From assembly GCA_019248085.1 (NCBI GenBank), contig JAEHHF010000001.1, forward strand, positions 1 through 64,000: 64,000 nt of DNA, read 5' to 3'. Below, in pieces: positions 39,101-48,192 of this stretch (its first letter is position 1; the number at the start of each line of letters is the position of its first letter). Under the pieces are notes generated by a model, which saw only the letters and a list, made by a program, of their open reading frames with translations, ran no database searches and had not been told where the DNA came from. The DNA is from Candidatus Dojkabacteria bacterium S2_J21 (lineage in GTDB: Bacteria > Patescibacteria > Dojkabacteria > SC72). The translations under genes were made by a program, and so were the position numbers.

Positions 39101-41235
39101 GTGGTGGTGGTTCCAATAGCAATGGTGACTATGGTAGTGCAGGTGCAGGAGGAGGTGGTACATATGGTGTAACAGATCTTTCGAAGTTAATGTTAGGTTC
39201 AGGTGGTGGTGGTGGTGGTGGATCGATAAATGGAACTGTAGCTGGAGAAGCAGGTGGTGTAGGGGGTGGGATTGTCACTGTTTTTGGAGCTACGATAGTG
39301 GTTAATAGTACAATAGTGTCAGCTGGATCGGTTGGTAATCAGGCTACAAACGGTGGAAATGGTGGAAGTGGTTCTGGTGGATCAATCAAATTAATTGGAA
39401 ATGCAATAACTCTTGGAACTGGTGTTTCTGCTAGTGGTGGAGCAGCTGCCAATACGGGTAGCGCAGGAAAGGGTGGTGGTGGTGGTGTCGGCCGTATAGC
39501 GGTATATTACGGAGCGTCTGTTACTGGTAGTACAACACCAACTTACTCTGGAACTTCAATTGGTTACAATAGTTATGGTATTTACAATAGCCCAGTTATA
39601 GCAACACCTAGTGCACAATCATATGACAATTTAAGATGGACAGAGTCGTTAGATACATACGGAGATATATCGATACAAACAAGAAGTGGAAATTCAACAG
39701 ATTCTACTGATGGAACATGGGAAGCTTGGAAACCATTTACTAGTGATGTAGATTATACAATGCTGAAACATTGTGATACTCATACAGTCTGGTCGGGTAC
39801 CAATGCCACCGTTGCAGAAGGAGATGTAACAAGAAATGTAGACTTCTTTGAGGACGAAGACGAAGCAACTGCTACCAATATAACAAAAATTACGAGTAGT
39901 ACAGTTGGTGGCTATGCACAGACATCAATAACTAGTGCAGATCTCTCAGGCTATGACTATATAACAGCCTGGGTTAGAGCGTCTCAGACAGGTAATACCT
40001 TAAGACTTGGTATGGGGGAAAGTGTAGCGACAGAGCAGTATGAAGATATTACGGTAGATGCAGCAAATACATGGCAGAAGGTATATTGGGACATCTCAGA
40101 TATAACTGGTACAAGTAGAGATGGTATAACCGCACTTAGACTAACTAATCAAACATCATCCAGTAACACAATATATGTAGACAATATAAGAGCAGAGAAG
40201 CTGCTTACAAATAATGAAGGAGCTACAGTTACAAGCACCCCCAATAACTACTTTCAATACAGAGTAATATTTACTACAACAAATCTAGCTTACCACCCAA
40301 GATTGGAAAACATATCAATGACATACAATACTGGATACAGAGTAGTAGTCCAGGATAATAACAATGTAAGATTGTACAACTACTCTGGAGCAACACAGTA
40401 TCTTAAACTCGTTGTGGCACTCTCTGGGGGTGCAGGGGCTGGTACTTTAGCGTATGTAAATCTTGCACCATCTACAGCACAGGTAGATAGTGTAAATAGC
40501 ACAAATAGTATTTGGATAAACAAGACGGGAACAGGGGGGAACCTCCTAAAGATGCAAAAAAGCGGAAGTGATATGTTCGTGGTAGATTCAACTGGAAACG
40601 CAACCTTTGGAGCGGGATCATCTGGTAATGTTACCTTAACACTTGGTCCGGGAACAGGGTATCAAGGAGCTATCAGATACAATAATTCGTCCGATCGGTT
40701 AGAATTTTATATCGATGAGGCTTGGGTTCCTTTAGGTGATATTTCCAGCACAGTTACTCTTTCTGCTGAATATGCAGGGGCAGTGCTTTCTCCAGATGCG
40801 ACAAACAACACGGGAAGTATGATTTCTGATAATACAGGATCAACATCTAATTCAATGAACTACTATGAATGGAACAGCTCGGTAGCTGCCCTGAATGACT
40901 ATGATGTCCGCGTAAGGTTTATGTTGCCCTCAGATTTTAATGGGTGGGGTGGTGGAGGAGTAACACTTAATTTTGCAACTGAATCAACAAGTAATGCCAA
41001 TAACAAGGTTGATATGTACATATACAAAGGAAGCTCAGCAACTGTAGATGGAAGTTCTACTGCGAATGTGTCTAGCTCTGCAGGAGTATGGAGAACGGTG
41101 ACAATAGCCGGTACAGATTTGAATGAATGTGCTGCTGCAGGGGATGTCTGCGTTGCTGTCGTAAGAATGTATTCCCTAAGTGATAATTATGTTAGGGTGG
41201 GGGATATCGCTATCACATATAATAGATCATTGTAA
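36175..41235 (+). CDS. large secreted surface protein with Gly-rich region
   Basis: The 1,686-residue protein has a signal peptide (1-30, ending NAALA). An N-terminal region follows with ATINFQGKIV and MPIQASAYAIKAKYA, a pattern seen in tail-fibre-like and trimeric surface proteins. Short repeats such as LFTDSGVFTYLTSHTD and LWTDGGTFTYLTSTTD recur at about 218 and 382. A poly-Gly region (about 816-1110) contains long GGT-coded runs and ends in GGGGGVGRIAVYYG. Carbohydrate-binding-like beta domains follow. No anchor is visible. The stop codon overlaps the next start (TAATG), so the two are translationally coupled and probably act together at the cell surface. Function is not recognised beyond that. 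Confidence 0.75.
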   Translation: MMKIDCPKLVKSSIILSILLLVLSPNAALAVSSATINFQGKIVRNDTGYEGLNVTTGSPACVVAGNANDTCDFRARYYSASSGGTLFLTEAFSNAEIGQYNGAFTLSLGSDGSPTAGSYATFDAMIKGVSDLYVELGFAPGGAGSYTETFSRMPIQASAYAIKAKYATGANTAFQFDTAANSSGYTSPAEGMVYYDTGDDELKVYDGAAWGGLGGGIVGSLFTDSGVFTYLTSHTDHFVLGSSSYTAIGSDSYATYLSGLGSRAPLSYDMTAERLTLSGSQAKTGLTVYSDYASSSAWPVASFKAEDSGFDNVVMQITQDGTGNILSLQKGSTEAFAFENPLTFYIHPRTDGPTVSTDRLYNVNGTLYWNGSAVAIGGSSLWTDGGTFTYLTSTTDDVIIGGDSAGNAKFFFDVSTGNLGIGTSTPGAKLDIAGASSTISNTTGDITISPDDTVVIKANDTQTDNLTEWQNSSATVLSLINQNGYATFGKATGNTGAILTLGANTTTVAQINLNSSAAVDVAAPTSGDMWWNGTNLYFFDGTENVDLLTGGGEVFSGYGSISSGGYLNVQHDSDTYNVVGDGWICVGGTNDETCTGGNWESVMDSSVTVSNDLSNEWDDADPDGIIRTQIRLTDVELAPGIDVGTGADGDITVSSNTDINTTSLISGRSCSGGGDAANYNITAFNAGGTEATLSTTPNTGCLNAGDEVLIINLQGTTSAYGNVGNYETLEVLSATGTTVTFKTPKINYYGDTSSGDTNLGTGTSNQRVMLQRVPNYNDVTVNTSMTFSPSAWNGAKGGVMFFRANGTVTVNGSISASGVGYRGGSGGPSGREPGGYLGETYNYGGTTTVSGGGTTSAAVLAGGRAGREATASPNNGYTGGGGGGGGASTGGGSGDESGGGGGGGAYGGGGGGGGSGYYSSGGGNGGDGGNTGVSGGGGGGAATGTSGQGGNAGSAGTNGTQGTGGQVGSGATSASGGGGSNSNGDYGSAGAGGGGTYGVTDLSKLMLGSGGGGGGGSINGTVAGEAGGVGGGIVTVFGATIVVNSTIVSAGSVGNQATNGGNGGSGSGGSIKLIGNAITLGTGVSASGGAAANTGSAGKGGGGGVGRIAVYYGASVTGSTTPTYSGTSIGYNSYGIYNSPVIATPSAQSYDNLRWTESLDTYGDISIQTRSGNSTDSTDGTWEAWKPFTSDVDYTMLKHCDTHTVWSGTNATVAEGDVTRNVDFFEDEDEATATNITKITSSTVGGYAQTSITSADLSGYDYITAWVRASQTGNTLRLGMGESVATEQYEDITVDAANTWQKVYWDISDITGTSRDGITALRLTNQTSSSNTIYVDNIRAEKLLTNNEGATVTSTPNNYFQYRVIFTTTNLAYHPRLENISMTYNTGYRVVVQDNNNVRLYNYSGATQYLKLVVALSGGAGAGTLAYVNLAPSTAQVDSVNSTNSIWINKTGTGGNLLKMQKSGSDMFVVDSTGNATFGAGSSGNVTLTLGPGTGYQGAIRYNNSSDRLEFYIDEAWVPLGDISSTVTLSAEYAGAVLSPDATNNTGSMISDNTGSTSNSMNYYEWNSSVAALNDYDVRVRFMLPSDFNGWGGGGVTLNFATESTSNANNKVDMYIYKGSSATVDGSSTANVSSSAGVWRTVTIAGTDLNECAAAGDVCVAVVRMYSLSDNYVRVGDIAITYNRSL
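38809..38914 (+). repeat. GGT trinucleotide microsatellites
   Basis: Three perfect or near-perfect GGT runs of about six to seven copies each lie at 38809-38829, 38864-38887 and 38893-38914. They encode poly-Gly in the surface protein. Slippage would change length in whole codons and not the frame. Confidence 0.8.
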
Positions 41236-44200
41236 TGGTAAAACTAACTGCCCAACAAAAGAAGAATATACTCTTTCTAGGACCTTTAGTTGTCCTTTTA
41301 ATAAGTACATTAATTTTCTATTTCTTAGTTGTTAGAGTAAAACCAAACGACAAGATATTAACTACTTCCGAGGGGGTTGCTCTCTTTTCAAACGAGAACC
41401 CGACGTTCAATGTGGAATTCGGAGACAAAAATGACCCAGACAGACAGTGGGTGAGATTCGAAGCAGAAGCATCAGCTACAAGTCCTTTTGTTTCTGGCAA
41501 GAAAAATATTTTCACACAGATTGGAGAGATATTCTCTCCTTCTAAGAAATCTGGCATAGAGATGTCTTTGAGGGGGGTAGATTTCAGTGAAACAGAGGAA
41601 ACTTCAGATATAGCATATGATCAAGAAGTACAGACAGTTGCAGACCTCTTAGGAACAGAAGAAATTAAAACATCTACAGTACTTGCTGAGATGGGCCGAG
41701 AAATAGGCAAAAGTGATGATGATCAAGTTATTTCTAAACAAACAATCATTAATCAGGGTGTAGCTGATGGTATAGATCTTGAATATCAAATATTAACAGG
41801 GTTGGGGTTGAAAGAGGAAATAGTCATAAATGATCTAGAAGCTTACAGAAATAGTTGTGATAACGGATGTAAATTACCATTAAACGAATTTGTATTTGAT
41901 CTCAAGATGGATGAGGGTGTAAGCCTGAAAAAAGGATGGTATACGATTGAAGGGAGGAGCACAGAGACATACTATTTTGTAGATAGTAGAGGAAAATACG
42001 TGGCGCATTTTTTGCCCAATTATGCAATAGATGGCTCTGGGGAAAAGACATACAATGTTAATTTAGAGGTATCTGAGGAAAGCGGCGGAAACTATGAGGT
42101 TAAAGTTACTGTGGCTTCGGATTGGTTGTTAGAGGAGAATAGGGTTTACCCTATAAGAATTGACCCGAGTATTGTACATGATGATACAAGTGATTTTAGT
42201 GGGGGGATATTTAACAGAGCTGAGAGTGTAACGGGACCTAAAATACAGATTAGACCTGATACTGATTGCACAGGAGGGACGATAACAACAGATGGCTTAT
42301 ATAAGGTTCACACCTTTACATCTGGGACGAGCACCTTTTCTTGTGATGCATCGATAATCGCTGAGATATTAGTTGTAGCTGGAGGAGGAGGTGGTGGTTA
42401 TGGACGCGATCCTGGTAATGGTTGGACATCAGGAGGAGGAGGTGGTGGTGCGGGGGGATATATATATAACTCCTCTTATATCGTTCCAGCTGGAGATAAT
42501 ACCGTGACAATAGGTACTGGAGGGGCAGGAGGAACAGCTTCTGTTGTTCATGGCCAAAATGGAACAGCTTCTGTTTTTGGTGCGATAACTGCTGATGGAG
42601 GAGGTGGCGGTGGTGCTTATACTAGCCCTAATGGTAATAATGGCGGATCTGGTGGAGGTGGTGGGGCTGCCGCGGGTAATACTTATGGAACTGGGACTCA
42701 AGGAAATAGTGGTGCAGTCGGGGAACCATTTAATGGTAATTATAGAGGTGGAGGTGGTGGTGGTGCGGGTTCGTCTGGAATTGCCGGTGTAACTTCTGGA
42801 AATGGTGGCGGAGGTGTTACTTATTCTATATCGGGAACATCAGTTACCTATTCAGGGGGAGGTGGTGGGGGTACATATACTTCCTCTGCGGGAAGTGCTA
42901 CGGGTGGCGGTGGTGCTGGAGGTGTGGAAAATGCTTCTGGGACTACAGGTACAGATAATTTGGGTGGTGGTGGTGGTGGTGCGGGTGCTGGGACGGGAAC
43001 TGGTGGAGCGGGTGGTTCCGGGGTTGTAATTATTAAATATATTTTAAGGCAAGGGGAGGCTTCTATATTCGGAGAATACATCTCTCCGTCTATGGATATG
43101 GGTGGTAGTATGTCTGGAGCTACTCTGTCATGGACTGCCTCTGGTGTGAATACTGGGAGTGGAGAAACCCCCTACAGTACAACAGGATTAGTAGCCCAAT
43201 GGGATTTCAATGAAACAAGTGGAACTACAGCAGACAATGAAGGAAGTTGTGGCACGACATGTGATGGTACGCTCACTAACTTTGCTTCTACTGGTTCCCA
43301 GGATGCCGCAAACGGTACGGGATGGACCTCAGTTAACAAACGGTGGGGAGGAGCTCTTATGTTTGATGGTTCTAACGATTATGTAAGTGCTGGAGATCAG
43401 AGTCAGCTGGAACCTTCAAGTGTAAGTGTTGCTGCTTGGGTTAAGATAATAGCACCACAGGTAGGTGTATACAGAAGGGTTGCTGGTAAATACAATGGTA
43501 CTACTAACAAGGGATATCATCTTATAATAAATGGTGTTAATGGAGGGGGACCATATTTCCAGGTCGGTAACGGAACTTCTTCCGTTAGTGCTAGCTCTCC
43601 TGATTATTCTGTATTCGATGGAGAATGGCATCATCTAGTTGGTACATATAACGGTACAGATCTTAAGATATATGTTGATGGTATAGAAAGAGGAACCAAT
43701 ACCTCTAGCGCGATATCATATGGTACGGAGGCTTTTTGCATAGGGGGAAATTGTTCTACCGCAATACTAAGTTCTGTAATAGATTCTGTTACGGTATATT
43801 CTCGTGCGCTTTCTGCTTCTGAAGTACTTACAAACTATCAAGCAGGCAATATCGAATTTCAATACAGGGTTAGTGCGGATAATAGCACATGGAGTGATTG
43901 GACATCATATGGTACTTCTGCAAGCGATTTAGCTTGGGAAAGTTTTGATGAGCCATACCTTTACAATACTGATACGACAGGATTAACCGGATATTGGCCT
44001 ATGGAGGAAACAAGTGGAAGCTCTGTTGAAGATGTAGTTGGTAGTAGCTCTGGAACTGCGACTGGGACAACTATTATTGATGGACTATATGGGAAAGGTA
44101 GGAACTTTAACGGTACGAGTGACTATATTTCTATGTCTGATAGTGATACTTTCTCCTTTGGAACAAATAACTTCACTATTGACATGTGGGTTTATCTTAC

Positions 44201-46766
44201 AAACACAACAACAGCTTCGCATGGTCTTTATGTACAGCATACAGATAATAGCAACAGAAACCTTTTTTATATTGAGACAACAGCAATTAAATTTTACGCG
44301 ATGTCAGGCGGAACTGCTCTTGCTAATTATAGTGGTACGCATGGTATATCAGCAAATACTTGGGCACATGTTGCTATCGTAAGAAATGGAACAAGTTTAA
44401 AAATATACGTTAATGGTAATGAAATAACATTAACTGTAACAACTGCGATTGCTTCAAATTCTCTTCCAAATCTTTCATCCGCGCCAAGATGGGGCAGTGC
44501 ATATTTCAATAGCGCCTGGCGTTATTTGGGTGGATATATGGATGAAATCAGACTCTCTAATACTGCACTTTCGGCATCTGAGATTCAGGATAATTATTAT
44601 GCAGGTCTTCAGAGATCGGATGTGGTACATTTTAAAGAAGATTCTGTAATCAAATCCGAAGGTGATGGTAGTCGAAGAATCACAGTTGGAAATGGGAATA
44701 TAGACAAGAACACAGTCGCTCTTTGGCATCTTGATGAAAGAGGAGGAAGTGGTGCATATATTAAAGACAGTAGTGGTAGCGGACTGCACGGTACTCCAAC
44801 TGGAACGGTATATTCGAATAGCGGCAAAATAGGCGGGGCGAGATATTATGATACGGGTACTACAAGGATAGACATAGCAGATCCTGCTCCTTCGGCTTTG
44901 AATTTTACTACAACAGCATTCACAGTTGAAGCATGGGTTAACATTGATGGCTTTTCCTCGGCTCGATACATCACTAACTGTGACAATGGCTCTGTGGGAT
45001 GGGGATTCTCAGTCAACACATCTGGGCTACTTCGGTTGACTACTCGAGGAACTACGGACAATGAAACTATTGGTACTACGGTTCTTGCCACAGGGCAATG
45101 GTATCATGTCGCGGCTGTATTTACCGGTACTGGAGGCCAGAGAAGACTATATATTAATGGAAATCTCGAAGCCTCTGAAAGCTATACGGGTTCGATAACT
45201 ACATCAACAGTGGCCTTCACTCTTGGGAATCGTTCAACTACATATTACAGAGGGTTTTTAGATGAAATTCGTATATCAAATATAGCAAGAACACAAGATG
45301 AAATAGCAAATTCATATAGATTGGGAAGAGATACATATATAAACAAGGCGGTTGAGACGAGGAATCTTTCTTCACTAACCACATTACCAATATATGTTGC
45401 AGGAGATAGGCCAGGTTCATATTTTAACTTAACGTGGGGCGAGGAAGAATATTTTAATTATCAAACAGATGCGAATACTGTTGCCTTATGGCATTTGAAC
45501 GAAGCATCTGGTACGGGTGCATATTTGCTAGATTCTTCCGGAATGAGTAAGCATGGGACACCCTCGGGAACGACATACACTAGTAGTGGTAAGCTTGGAG
45601 GTGCAAGAAGCTTTAATGGAACAAGTGATTACATTAGTACAACCGCCACCGGTGTTTCTGGGACGGCAAATAGAACTTTTGAAGCATGGATAAAAACATC
45701 TTCAACTGCAAGGCAAGTTGTTGTAGATTGGGGGGGTAGTTTTGTGGCTGGTCAGAGGTTCCTAGTATACGTGGAAGCTACGACTGGAGTTATTTATGTA
45801 AGTAATAATACTGGATATGTTGTAGGTACAAAGGCAGTAAATGATGGAAGTTGGCATCATATTGCGGTTGTTTTAAACGGGACAAATAGCACAAATCAGA
45901 TGATATATATTGATGGCCAAAGAGATGCTATATCTGCTAGTGTATCACAAGCTCTTAATACAGGAGTCTCCCAAGTTACGATTGGAGAAGATACTATGGT
46001 AACACCATCTTTCTGGTTTAATGGTTACATTGATGAGGTTCGTATATCAAATACCGCTAAAACAGCGTGGGAAATTAGGGAAGCGTATGAAATGAGCCTA
46101 AGAACACATGCAGTAGATATAGAATTTGGAGCATACCTAGCCAGTGGTAACCTCATAACGGGTTCTGGAGACACATCGTTTAGCATAGATGCGACTGTCT
46201 ATGGATTAGAGGACTTAGGAAGCAGGTTATATGTTGGGGAAAAAGTTATTGTAAAAGAGAACTATGATGGTACAGAATATATAGCCCAAGGTACTGTATC
46301 TGCTATAACTGAAAGTACCGGTGCTGTAACAGTCTCTTCTTGGGATACGGGTTCTACATTCCCAAGCGCAGGATATACAGTAAATGCAGATGTATTTAAG
46401 TGGCAGAGAGAATATATTCCGATTAAACAAAGGACGTTATCATATGAGGTTAATGAAACAAATCTCCTAACATTTAGGATAACCAATGGAGATGAAGGAA
46501 GAAATATATGGATAGATGATTTGAGGTCAACCTCTGGATATCTTTCAGACTATACTGGAGAAGATTTAACCTTTCCATCTAGTGGGAGATATCTCCAGTA
46601 CAAGGCCATATTTAATACTTGGGACCCGGCTGTGACTCCATATATCAGTCAGGTACAACTCGACTATCAAGCAGCTGGTCCTACGATGGATCAAGTTATG
46701 AGGCATGGCAAATGGTTTAACAGTAGTGGTGTTAAACAGCCTTTCTGGTGGGTTGATACTCCCTAA
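41235..46766 (+). CDS. large membrane-anchored surface protein with Gly-rich region and four LamG-like domains
   Basis: The 1,843-residue protein has a short cytoplasmic start and one membrane helix (about 11-34), giving an anchored extracellular body. The order is a 300-residue alpha/beta region, a Gly-rich domain (about 385-600) with VAGGGGGG and repeated GGGGGAG, then four concanavalin/LamG-type jelly rolls. These start near residues 652 (LVAQWDFNETSG), 916 (LTGYWPMEETSG), 1160 (TVALWHLDERGG) and 1415 (TVALWHLNEASG). Each has the W-H-H-(L/V/I)-(V/A) strand and an IYVDG or IYING turn typical of LamG_3. A 200-residue C-terminal region follows. LamG domains usually bind glycans or proteins, so an adhesive role is likely. 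The start overlaps the previous stop. Confidence 0.82.
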   Translation: MVKLTAQQKKNILFLGPLVVLLISTLIFYFLVVRVKPNDKILTTSEGVALFSNENPTFNVEFGDKNDPDRQWVRFEAEASATSPFVSGKKNIFTQIGEIFSPSKKSGIEMSLRGVDFSETEETSDIAYDQEVQTVADLLGTEEIKTSTVLAEMGREIGKSDDDQVISKQTIINQGVADGIDLEYQILTGLGLKEEIVINDLEAYRNSCDNGCKLPLNEFVFDLKMDEGVSLKKGWYTIEGRSTETYYFVDSRGKYVAHFLPNYAIDGSGEKTYNVNLEVSEESGGNYEVKVTVASDWLLEENRVYPIRIDPSIVHDDTSDFSGGIFNRAESVTGPKIQIRPDTDCTGGTITTDGLYKVHTFTSGTSTFSCDASIIAEILVVAGGGGGGYGRDPGNGWTSGGGGGGAGGYIYNSSYIVPAGDNTVTIGTGGAGGTASVVHGQNGTASVFGAITADGGGGGGAYTSPNGNNGGSGGGGGAAAGNTYGTGTQGNSGAVGEPFNGNYRGGGGGGAGSSGIAGVTSGNGGGGVTYSISGTSVTYSGGGGGGTYTSSAGSATGGGGAGGVENASGTTGTDNLGGGGGGAGAGTGTGGAGGSGVVIIKYILRQGEASIFGEYISPSMDMGGSMSGATLSWTASGVNTGSGETPYSTTGLVAQWDFNETSGTTADNEGSCGTTCDGTLTNFASTGSQDAANGTGWTSVNKRWGGALMFDGSNDYVSAGDQSQLEPSSVSVAAWVKIIAPQVGVYRRVAGKYNGTTNKGYHLIINGVNGGGPYFQVGNGTSSVSASSPDYSVFDGEWHHLVGTYNGTDLKIYVDGIERGTNTSSAISYGTEAFCIGGNCSTAILSSVIDSVTVYSRALSASEVLTNYQAGNIEFQYRVSADNSTWSDWTSYGTSASDLAWESFDEPYLYNTDTTGLTGYWPMEETSGSSVEDVVGSSSGTATGTTIIDGLYGKGRNFNGTSDYISMSDSDTFSFGTNNFTIDMWVYLTNTTTASHGLYVQHTDNSNRNLFYIETTAIKFYAMSGGTALANYSGTHGISANTWAHVAIVRNGTSLKIYVNGNEITLTVTTAIASNSLPNLSSAPRWGSAYFNSAWRYLGGYMDEIRLSNTALSASEIQDNYYAGLQRSDVVHFKEDSVIKSEGDGSRRITVGNGNIDKNTVALWHLDERGGSGAYIKDSSGSGLHGTPTGTVYSNSGKIGGARYYDTGTTRIDIADPAPSALNFTTTAFTVEAWVNIDGFSSARYITNCDNGSVGWGFSVNTSGLLRLTTRGTTDNETIGTTVLATGQWYHVAAVFTGTGGQRRLYINGNLEASESYTGSITTSTVAFTLGNRSTTYYRGFLDEIRISNIARTQDEIANSYRLGRDTYINKAVETRNLSSLTTLPIYVAGDRPGSYFNLTWGEEEYFNYQTDANTVALWHLNEASGTGAYLLDSSGMSKHGTPSGTTYTSSGKLGGARSFNGTSDYISTTATGVSGTANRTFEAWIKTSSTARQVVVDWGGSFVAGQRFLVYVEATTGVIYVSNNTGYVVGTKAVNDGSWHHIAVVLNGTNSTNQMIYIDGQRDAISASVSQALNTGVSQVTIGEDTMVTPSFWFNGYIDEVRISNTAKTAWEIREAYEMSLRTHAVDIEFGAYLASGNLITGSGDTSFSIDATVYGLEDLGSRLYVGEKVIVKENYDGTEYIAQGTVSAITESTGAVTVSSWDTGSTFPSAGYTVNADVFKWQREYIPIKQRTLSYEVNETNLLTFRITNGDEGRNIWIDDLRSTSGYLSDYTGEDLTFPSSGRYLQYKAIFNTWDPAVTPYISQVQLDYQAAGPTMDQVMRHGKWFNSSGVKQPFWWVDTP

Positions 46767-46768
46767 TC

Positions 46769-46797
46769 TTGGCAATTTTTGATAGGTATAGTATAGT
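46769..46797 (+). promoter_or_regulatory. promoter for the cyclophilin gene
   Basis: TTGGCA (46769-46774), a 17-base spacer and TATAGT (46792-46797). Transcription should start about 46803-46805, only a few bases before the ATG at 46809. The GGAGG at 46798-46802 would then lie upstream of, or at, the transcript start. Confidence 0.5.
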
Positions 46798-46808
46798 GGA
46801 GGTTACAT

Positions 46809-47471
46809 ATGAGTGGAGTAAAAGATATAGTAAAAGATAACAAGAAGATATTGTTACTAGCAGTCGGCTTGTTGGTCGCATGTGTATTTGGCCTTTATTT
46901 AACTAAGAGTGGTGGATTTCTAAGTATGGATACAGAGCTGTCTGACCTTACTAGAGAAACATACTCGCAAGTAGAACAAGTTATGGAAGAAAACATAGAT
47001 TACAAAGCAATTTTGAAAACATCAGTAGGGGAGATAACCATTGATCTCTTAGAGAAAGAAACCCCATTGACTGTTAACAGCTTCCTTTTCCTCGCAGGCA
47101 AAAACTATTTCGAAGATATGATCTTCCATAGAGTCATCAAAGATTTTGTCATACAGACCGGAGACCCTAGTGGTACAGGTACCGGAGGGCCAGGGTATAC
47201 AGTCAAGAACGAGATTACAGAAAGAAAGTATGCAGCATATGTCGTAGGTATGGCGAACTCTGGAGCAGATACCAATGGTTCTCAATTTTTCATAACCTCT
47301 GGAAATATCGCAACATCTAACGCAGCATATATGGATGGTAAATATACAATCTTTGGAGTAGTAACTAAAGGTTTTGCAGTTGTTGATTCCATTGAGAAGG
47401 TAGAAACCGATGCAAATGACAAACCAGTTAATGATGTAAAACTAGTATCTGTACAGATATTAGAAAATTAA
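46809..47471 (+). CDS. membrane-anchored cyclophilin-type peptidyl-prolyl isomerase
   Basis: The 220-residue protein has an N-terminal membrane helix (about 13-32) and a short linker. A cyclophilin domain (about 58-220) contains TSVGEITIDL, FHRVIKDFVIQTGDP and the active-site stretch GMANSGADTNGSQFFIT. The catalytic Arg of FHRV and the Gln/Phe of SQFF are present. It catalyses cis-trans isomerisation of prolyl bonds, here outside the membrane, perhaps helping fold secreted proteins such as its giant neighbours. The length is normal for a bacterial extracytoplasmic cyclophilin. Confidence 0.93.
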   Translation: MSGVKDIVKDNKKILLLAVGLLVACVFGLYLTKSGGFLSMDTELSDLTRETYSQVEQVMEENIDYKAILKTSVGEITIDLLEKETPLTVNSFLFLAGKNYFEDMIFHRVIKDFVIQTGDPSGTGTGGPGYTVKNEITERKYAAYVVGMANSGADTNGSQFFITSGNIATSNAAYMDGKYTIFGVVTKGFAVVDSIEKVETDANDKPVNDVKLVSVQILEN

Positions 47472-47493
47472 TCAAAGGTTCATAGGCTGTTGG

Positions 47494-47499
47494 TATAAC
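47494..47499 (+). promoter_or_regulatory. -10 box placed for a leaderless comEA transcript
   Basis: TATAAC, preceded by the extended TGG element (TTGGTATAAC), ends 6 bases before the ATG at 47506. Confidence 0.45.
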
Positions 47500-47505
47500 T
47501 GATGT

Positions 47506-48192
47506 ATGTCAGTTAAGAAAACCATTTTTTTGTGTATCAGTTGTTTTGTAGTAGGCCTAGTTTTAGGTTTTCTTTTGGTTAAATATCTTGTCCCAAATAT
47601 TCAAACACTTGAGGAGAGTTTAAAGGAGGAAAAGGTCTATCAAGTCGAGCATAATGTCTGCCCTGAGGAACAAGCTGCCGATACACAATGTAGCATCTTT
47701 GTAGATGTTAGTGGGGCACTCAGGGCCCCAGGGGTGTATTGTTTTGACCCTGGTGATCGAGTAGTAGATGCCGTTAAAAAAGCAGGAGGATTTAGACCAA
47801 ATACCTCACTAGAATATGTAGCTAGGAGTATCAATCTTTCCAAAGTGTTAGTGAATAATCAGAAGATATATATACCCTCGAAGGAAGAACTAATCTGCGA
47901 GCTAAAACCATTTACATTGGAAGAAGATGTAGTTATTCCTCCCAATACTGCAGAAGATACCACCATTCCAACAACAAACGAAACTGATGCTACTACAGAC
48001 CCGGCAACGGAGGATTGTATAAATATCAACACAGCGAATATAACAGAGTTAGATAGTCTTGTAGGAATTGGACCATCCACTGCCCAAAAGATTATAGATA
48101 ATCGACCCTATAATTCCCTTCTAGATCTCCTCAATGTCAGTGGAATAGGGCAAGCAACCTATGACAAATTTAAAGATAATATCTGTATATAG
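47506..48192 (+). CDS. comEA: ComEA-like DNA receptor (SLBB plus helix-hairpin-helix)
   Basis: The 228-residue protein has one N-terminal membrane helix (about 6-25). An SLBB domain (about 65-128, VDVSGALRAPGVY and VVDAVKKAGGF) is followed by an acidic Thr-rich linker. A C-terminal double helix-hairpin-helix DNA-binding domain (about 165-226) contains ININTANITELDSLVGIGPS and LLNVSGIGQATYDKF. This is the standard ComEA layout: it binds incoming double-stranded DNA outside the membrane and passes it to ComEC, encoded next. The gene overlaps the following frame by about 30 bases. Confidence 0.9.
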   Translation: MSVKKTIFLCISCFVVGLVLGFLLVKYLVPNIQTLEESLKEEKVYQVEHNVCPEEQAADTQCSIFVDVSGALRAPGVYCFDPGDRVVDAVKKAGGFRPNTSLEYVARSINLSKVLVNNQKIYIPSKEELICELKPFTLEEDVVIPPNTAEDTTIPTTNETDATTDPATEDCININTANITELDSLVGIGPSTAQKIIDNRPYNSLLDLLNVSGIGQATYDKFKDNICI

